The notes under the pieces: generated by a model
What the model was told of the DNA's origin: nothing
What the model saw: only the letters and a program-made list of their open reading frames with translations
Database searches by the model: none
Source of the DNA: Saprospiraceae bacterium
GTDB taxonomy: Bacteria; Bacteroidota; Bacteroidia; Chitinophagales; Saprospiraceae
Length of the DNA: 8,559 nucleotides
Reading direction: 5' to 3'
NCBI GenBank assembly: GCA_007125435.1
Contig: SLDF01000309.1
Coordinates: forward strand, 1-8,559
Program-made: the position numbers and the translations under genes
Shown: one piece after another, positions 5,801 to 8,559 of the stretch
Numbering within the stretch: position 1 is the stretch's first letter
How the letters are laid out: every line of letters begins with the position of its first letter

Positions 5801-6893
5801 CAGCTGCATTATGCAAGTGTGTATTGTATACGTCAATGATATTTCCGTCAACTTCGACTCTTGCATGAATAGCTGTGCGAAAGTCATCTAATGGATCTAA
5901 TGCGACCCAGTTGTCTTCAATAATTGGATATCTGGACAGGATGGCATTGCCAAATCTTGTGGGAGCACCCTCAGCATCCCTGGAAGAGAATGTATAGAAA
6001 AAGCCAAGTGAGTCTGCAAGTGTTTCTGCTTGATTGGGGAGGTTGGGTCTTTGTATGACTTCTTGTAAGCAAATGATATCGGCTTCTGAGGCACGCATTT
6101 CTTGAAGCATATAATCCCTTCTCGCCGGCCAGTTTTGTGAGTCAAACCAAATATTATAAGTCATGATTTTGACATTGGATGATTGAGGTCCATCACCTTG
6201 CAACCGGATCTGGTCAGGTGATAATAATAAAGGCTGACTGCCGGTATTTTCTATGGTGAATGTTTGATCGTCGGAGGACAAACCTATTTGCTGGTCATCA
6301 AAAGCCCAGGCATCCGGGCTAACCGTAAATTCAGCGTCTCCGGCTTCAATGCTCAGTTCTATATCATCAATATCCCACTGTGTAATATTATCTGATGATC
6401 CTTCAAATATCCATGACAGTGTGAAGTCTGATGCACCAACGCCATGCTCCTCTGCAGACAGTTGATAAGACACGGTTTCGGAGGCTATGAAGTCAGGGTC
6501 AACCCACTCGACTATAGTGAAGGACTGACCATCAGCTGTAGCCACTACTGAGCAGGTGTATTCACCGGGGTCGCCAAAATTATTGATCCTGTGCTTAAAG
6601 CTCAACGTGAGTTCTGTAAAGCCTTCTGTATTAATGGGTGGGCTTTGAAGTTCGAATACACCCGAAGATACAGGTTGCCACCAAAATACCATTTCAGGGG
6701 CTGTTCCACCTGCGTTATTTGAATTGAATGTGCCCCAGTTTTCTGTATCGCCTCTGGTCCAGCCATCGGGCAGTTCACCGTTTTCAAGACCACTAAAGTC
6801 TTCTGACCAGGGAATCTGAGCTTTTAGCTGGTCAGCCGTTAAGATAGAAAGTGCCATAAAAAGACACAAAGACAGTAAAATTTTACTTCTCAT
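2877..6893 (-). CDS. Secreted multidomain T9SS cargo protein with EEP nuclease/phosphatase domain
   Basis: This 1338-residue secreted protein begins with a signal peptide (1 to about 26, ending LKAQ). The order is then: jelly-roll-like module A1 (27-182), first half of Ig-like module B1 (188-233), EEP catalytic domain (239-488), second half of B1 (490-544), A2 (549-704), B2 (709-807), A3 (813-968), B3 (973-1073), a CBM11/CIA30-like galactose-binding fold (about 1080-1255, assignment tentative) and a T9SS type A sorting domain (1266-1338: MPNPANNTV, YDVSGRMV, LPPGAYTVQ, ending KLIKQ). The EEP domain keeps its active-site residues: N247, E278, H359, D396, N398, D444 and D477-H478. A modules resemble choice-of-anchor-J/MAM-type domains, B modules choice-of-anchor-D/HYDIN-type. 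It is probably an extracellular or surface phosphodiesterase; DNA, RNA, phospholipid and phosphosugar substrates are all possible. The ATG at 6893 directly starts the signal peptide. Confidence 0.9.
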   Translation of the reverse strand: MRSKILLSLCLFMALSILTADQLKAQIPWSEDFSGLENGELPDGWTRGDTENWGTFNSNNAGGTAPEMVFWWQPVSSGVFELQSPPINTEGFTELTLSFKHRINNFGDPGEYTCSVVATADGQSFTIVEWVDPDFIASETVSYQLSAEEHGVGASDFTLSWIFEGSSDNITQWDIDDIELSIEAGDAEFTVSPDAWAFDDQQIGLSSDDQTFTIENTGSQPLLLSPDQIRLQGDGPQSSNVKIMTYNIWFDSQNWPARRDYMLQEMRASEADIICLQEVIQRPNLPNQAETLADSLGFFYTFSSRDAEGAPTRFGNAILSRYPIIEDNWVALDPLDDFRTAIHARVEVDGNIIDVYNTHLHNAAVNTHIRETQLQDVRSFIEFTKADDALVFLCGDFNANPDWEEMDLVYDLFTDVYPIFHENHLDPEHGTLNFNLDHQARRIDYIFFSNESADRLAPKSAKILLNELSDTGVWGSDHFAVFAEFDILSDADDFVLTNLEDDVVLMEGEQAEVAVRFEPKTVGEKSAFLVVGDVETPISGLAFDATVREFPYLEDFSGLGNGQLPQGWTRSHPNWGAFNNNAAGGEAPELNFWWQPVTTGVLFITTPRIETPGLDSMVLSFRHRIVDFGDPGPFTLRVENITEDSTYTIVEWVDPGNIDANLFSIQLNSQEHGIGSDHMQLSFVFEGTTSDISQWDIDDIRLDALAAIGVSPDEGGFPDQVIDEPSEAITFTISNIGGDTLRLSPDDIRVVGADEDAFILTNIEADITLAAAEETSVSVVFFPTREGMHTADLQVGSVGLPLSGNSVDPTIREIPWFEGFDDLLGGGIPVGWRSTAVNWGTFNASNAGGEAPEMVFWWQPEGEGVYPLTTPRIITGELDSLLFSFKYRIRNFGAPGIYTLRVLAIADGEERVVQEWVDPDFVEATTFSTILTAEEHGLGAEDFRLSWVFDGRTDNLTQWDIDDITLDTISNVPVLSVEPNVLDFGNVEIEAISMPLDIVLTNTGGGQLSIDPLDIFIEGDQDGDFIFDDIEEPIQLGPQESAFISVTFAPLEIGPKSATFIIAQDTVLLRGNATEISPYFTYSDFTIVENGREFTNVGGFREVAGMSSGNLTAVDVQDIGEFGGAAVQLDYDLSLDESRSVYFMWAFPPVDLSAFNRIVVIARAEQEATDVKISLQDTDGINAVDGGSHKFISIGQDWTLHDIAVEDFDLEEWADNHPDMSRIQKIDMEFVRDITNPESNSILVDLIGLHFEETVSTEDPASLDSEWLMMPNPANNTVWIDVQNEGSLSVYDVSGRMVIHQDVGQGLTRLNIAHLPPGAYTVQYIQGKLTSNKKLIKQ
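3675..6815 (-). repeat. Three tandem A+B module repeats within the secreted protein gene
   Basis: The coding sequence holds three A modules (6348-6815, 4782-5249, 3990-4457; 156 codons each), each followed by a B module (6195-6332 plus 5262-5426; 4473-4769; 3675-3977). A modules share NWG(T/A)FN, GG.APE, FWWQP, a hydrophobic strand with FGxPG, EWVDP, EHG(V/I/L)G and end in QWDIDDI. Similarity reaches the DNA: GGTTGCCACCA, coding for WWQP, occurs at 4315-4325, 5107-5117 and 6673-6683. The copies have diverged, so the duplication is old. The repeats could recombine. Confidence 0.85.
5430..6179 (-). other. EEP catalytic domain inserted within the first Ig-like module
   Basis: This stretch encodes residues 239-488 of the large secreted protein. 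Motifs in order are TYNIW (N247), CLQEV (E278), AILSRYPI, FRTAIHARVE, NTHLH (H359), GDFNANPDW (D396, N398), RRIDYIF (D444) and GSDHFAVFAEF (D477, H478). This is the complete set of metal-binding and catalytic residues of the endonuclease/exonuclease/phosphatase fold. The domain lies between LSPDQIRLQG (224-233) and DADDFVLTNLEDDV (490-503), which are continuous in the paralogous module B2 (LSPDDIRVVG then ADEDAFILTNIEADI). Confidence 0.9.
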
Positions 6894-7053
6894 AATGATT
6901 AATTATTTTAGAATGATGATTGCAAAACCACAAAGGATGCAAGCAGAAAATGGATATTTTCCGGGCGTGAATGTTGATGATGCTTAAGCCAAATAATGTA
7001 TTATGAAAAATTGGCCTTCAGGATGGAGTTATAAATTGAACTCTTTTACTTTT

Positions 7054-7085
7054 CAAATATAATGCATGTTCATCAAATAACCAAA
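7054..7085 (-). promoter_or_regulatory. Candidate promoter of the large EEP-containing gene
   Basis: On the minus strand, TTTG (7085-7082) is followed after 20 nt by TATATTTG (7061-7054), a perfect TAnnTTTG box at a plausible distance from a -33 element. Transcription from here would give a leader of about 150 nt before the ATG at 6893. The -33 half overlaps the AACCAA/TTGGTT dyad. Confidence 0.45.
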
Positions 7086-7182
7086 CCTATATTGGTTGGC
7101 TTGTTGTATTTTTTTTTCTTTACACACTTTTATCTGATAAGACAAGGGTATAATGCAAAATCTCGATTTTCTCATCCGTGCT

Positions 7183-7292
7183 GCATCAGCGATGTGGAGT
7201 GATCAAGAGCGATAGCGAGTGAGTCCGTAGGACCGAGCGAACAGCGAGTCACGAAACGTAGCGACCCGAGGACAATAGGACGAGGGTGATGC
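7183..7292. repeat. AGCGA-rich hairpin element
   Basis: AGCGA occurs six times within 77 bp (7188, 7208, 7214, 7236, 7243 and 7260). The segment contains a GTCC-GTA-GGAC hairpin (7223-7233) and is bracketed by the inverted hexamer GCATCA/TGATGC (7183-7188 with 7287-7292). It is richer in G and C than the A/T-rich sequence on either side and is non-coding. It resembles in style the hairpin cluster at 437-530 and may belong to a dispersed intergenic repeat family. It lies about 80 nt past the stop of the minus-strand gene, so it could also act at that transcript's 3' end. Confidence 0.5.
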
Positions 7293-7374
7293 CCAAAGCA
7301 ATAAAAAGAAATAGAATCATTACACGCTAATGAGGAGACAAAATGAAAGCTGTAAACAACGAATGATAAGTCGT

Positions 7375-8559
7375 CTACTGCTTGACCAATACTTTATGTG
7401 TAGATATGTGTTGATCCGCATCTCCCAGGACGACCACGCTGTACAAGCCACTTCCAAACCGTGCCAAATTAATATGATCGCGTGCGGAGGCATAGAGTAC
7501 CATCTGACCTGCCGTATTATAAACCCGGACGCTTAGATTTTGACTTTTGTATTTTTCTAGCCCTTTGAAGTGGATAAAGTCTGAGGTGGGGTTGGGATAT
7601 ATTTCTAGGTTTGAATTTGCAATTGGTTCTTCTGCACTTACCGTAAGAGGAAGTGGGTCGTTGCCCATCACTGGTCTGAACATCCATGCACCACTCACGG
7701 CTCCGGGCAATTCGCTGTACTTCTCCCAGCCCATTCCCCTGTCAAGCCACATAAAATCTGATCCTTGTGGATTGTTTCGATCAAAGCCCATAGGTACAGA
7801 GGCATTAACACTGACCTGCTGCATACCAATGTAAAAATCGCCGACATCAAGTGGTATGCTAACCGTATCTGCTGTCTGTTCATCAACGAGGAGGTATGTG
7901 GTAAAGCCCTGCAGCGAATCAAAAACCTGGTCGGTGTAGATCGGCCGCAAGAAAACCATTCTAAAATCTTCCTCTTCTTTGAGTGAGTCTCTCCAAACTT
8001 TGAGATTGAATAGGACATTTGACTGATCTCCGTTGACATATGGAAAGTGAACCCTGACGGCCTGCAATGTGTCCGGCTCTTCCAGGTGAAACTTCACGGC
8101 CATTTGTGTCCTGATCGAAGGGTTGCTGATCAGTCTAATCCCAACCTCCGCAGTACCATCATCATATGCAAAATAGTTTTTTATTTCATTTACGGTAGAC
8201 ACTGTATTATTAGCAATAGTCTGCGGAATACCGTTGATGTTTTCCTGGTCCTGATTAAAAGTATAGGTCGTAACCAATCGCATACTGTCCTTGCCAAATG
8301 CAAGACCTGCTAAATCATCAATCCAGGCATCACTCCTCAGAGGGTTGTTAAATTGATGTCGACCCGGTACAAGGTCTCTCTGGTTCTCTGGCACCAGAGG
8401 AGGAAGTTCTAACAATGTCAAATCTCCGACGGAAAGCACAGCCTCATCGCTATAATCATCTCTAATCAAGTGCCAACTCGGGTCAGCCAGCTGTGGCTGG
8501 GGAAAGTGGCTAAATAAACCAATATTCAAATCCGGCTTTATGTACGATTTAGCATGAGG
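7375..8559 (-). CDS. T9SS type A sorting-domain protein, C-terminal part (5' end outside window)
   Basis: The frame is open to the right edge, so only the last 394 codons are seen; a TTG at 8529 is not a credible start because coding continues upstream (HAKSYIKPD precedes it). The visible part has an uncharacterised region, then from 8166 a YDDGTAE motif opening a beta-rich domain (VRVHFPYVNGDQ, FNLKVWRD, FYIGMQQ, GAWMFRPVMG) that I recall from large Bacteroidota T9SS cargo proteins. The T9SS sorting domain (about 7614 to the end) shows LEIYPNPTSDF, VRVYNTAGQMV, GSGLYSVVV and a closing KVLVKQ. The product is therefore exported and probably cell-surface attached or released. Any enzymatic domain must lie upstream and cannot be judged. 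It shares strand and export route with the EEP gene but is 481 nt away with a separate promoter. Confidence 0.88.
   Translation of the reverse strand, partial: PHAKSYIKPDLNIGLFSHFPQPQLADPSWHLIRDDYSDEAVLSVGDLTLLELPPLVPENQRDLVPGRHQFNNPLRSDAWIDDLAGLAFGKDSMRLVTTYTFNQDQENINGIPQTIANNTVSTVNEIKNYFAYDDGTAEVGIRLISNPSIRTQMAVKFHLEEPDTLQAVRVHFPYVNGDQSNVLFNLKVWRDSLKEEEDFRMVFLRPIYTDQVFDSLQGFTTYLLVDEQTADTVSIPLDVGDFYIGMQQVSVNASVPMGFDRNNPQGSDFMWLDRGMGWEKYSELPGAVSGAWMFRPVMGNDPLPLTVSAEEPIANSNLEIYPNPTSDFIHFKGLEKYKSQNLSVRVYNTAGQMVLYASARDHINLARFGSGLYSVVVLGDADQHISTHKVLVKQ

Larger units (their letters stand above)
6894..7374. other. Intergenic region between two minus-strand secreted-protein genes
   Basis: This 481-nt stretch holds no gene I can support. 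From 6894 to about 7050 lies an A/T-rich leader for the minus-strand gene at 2877-6893. Its candidate promoter is at 7054-7085. A small dyad AACCAA/TTGGTT (7079-7084 with 7092-7097) overlaps the promoter, and a T-run on the + strand lies at about 7109-7117. An AGCGA-rich hairpin element occupies 7183-7292. No classic terminator is visible for the gene ending at 7375. Confidence 0.6.

Noticed and set aside
5425..6195. Mobile-element origin of the EEP insertion
   Set aside because: No target-site duplication or terminal inverted repeats are visible at the domain borders, so the nesting is better explained as old protein-domain insertion.
7079..7117. Plus-strand terminator from the AACCAA/TTGGTT dyad and downstream T-run
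   Set aside because: The stem is only 6 bp and A/T-rich, the T-run starts 11 nt after it, and no plus-strand gene lies upstream to need it.

Overview
The window reads as chromosomal DNA of a Bacteroidota species, most likely an environmental member of the Cytophagales/Saprospirales type. Two secreted proteins end in type IX secretion (T9SS) C-terminal sorting domains, a system essentially confined to this phylum. Several genes are preceded by the phylum's TAnnTTTG -7 promoter element and lack strong Shine-Dalgarno sequences. The order cannot be fixed from the sequence alone.

Layout. Positions 1-775 hold no convincing gene. They form a repeat island: an 8-nt tandem array (2-41), a 7/8-nt GTCGGAA-type array (111-143), a purine-rich stretch, a two-hairpin element (273-316), a cluster of hairpins with direct repeats (437-530) and a 7-nt array (532-566) whose reverse strand reads GTCGGTT. 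Three + strand genes follow: an isopenicillin-N-synthase-like Fe(II)/2-oxoglutarate-type oxygenase (776-1729), a TatA-family translocase subunit (1859-2092) and an OmpH/Skp-like periplasmic chaperone (2253-2789). The last two each have their own TAnnTTTG element and their own terminator. A perfect 46-bp palindrome (2829-2874) separates them from the convergent minus-strand half.

The minus strand carries two secreted T9SS cargo genes. The one at 2877-6893 encodes a 1338-residue mosaic: signal peptide, three copies of a jelly-roll-like module (A), each followed by an Ig-like module (B), a further carbohydrate-binding-like domain and a T9SS sorting tail. A complete endonuclease/exonuclease/phosphatase (EEP) catalytic domain sits inside the first B module. 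The other gene (7375-8559) is the C-terminal part of a larger T9SS cargo protein and runs off the right edge. Between them, 6894-7374 holds a candidate promoter and a second repeat/hairpin element built around AGCGA words.

Functionally, TatA (folded-protein export) and the OmpH/Skp-like chaperone (outer-membrane protein biogenesis) are housekeeping envelope genes, while the two cargo genes make surface or secreted proteins. No single pathway or operon links all the genes. The two points most worth a second look are the EEP-in-Ig-like domain insertion and the dense, mixed repeat island at the left end.
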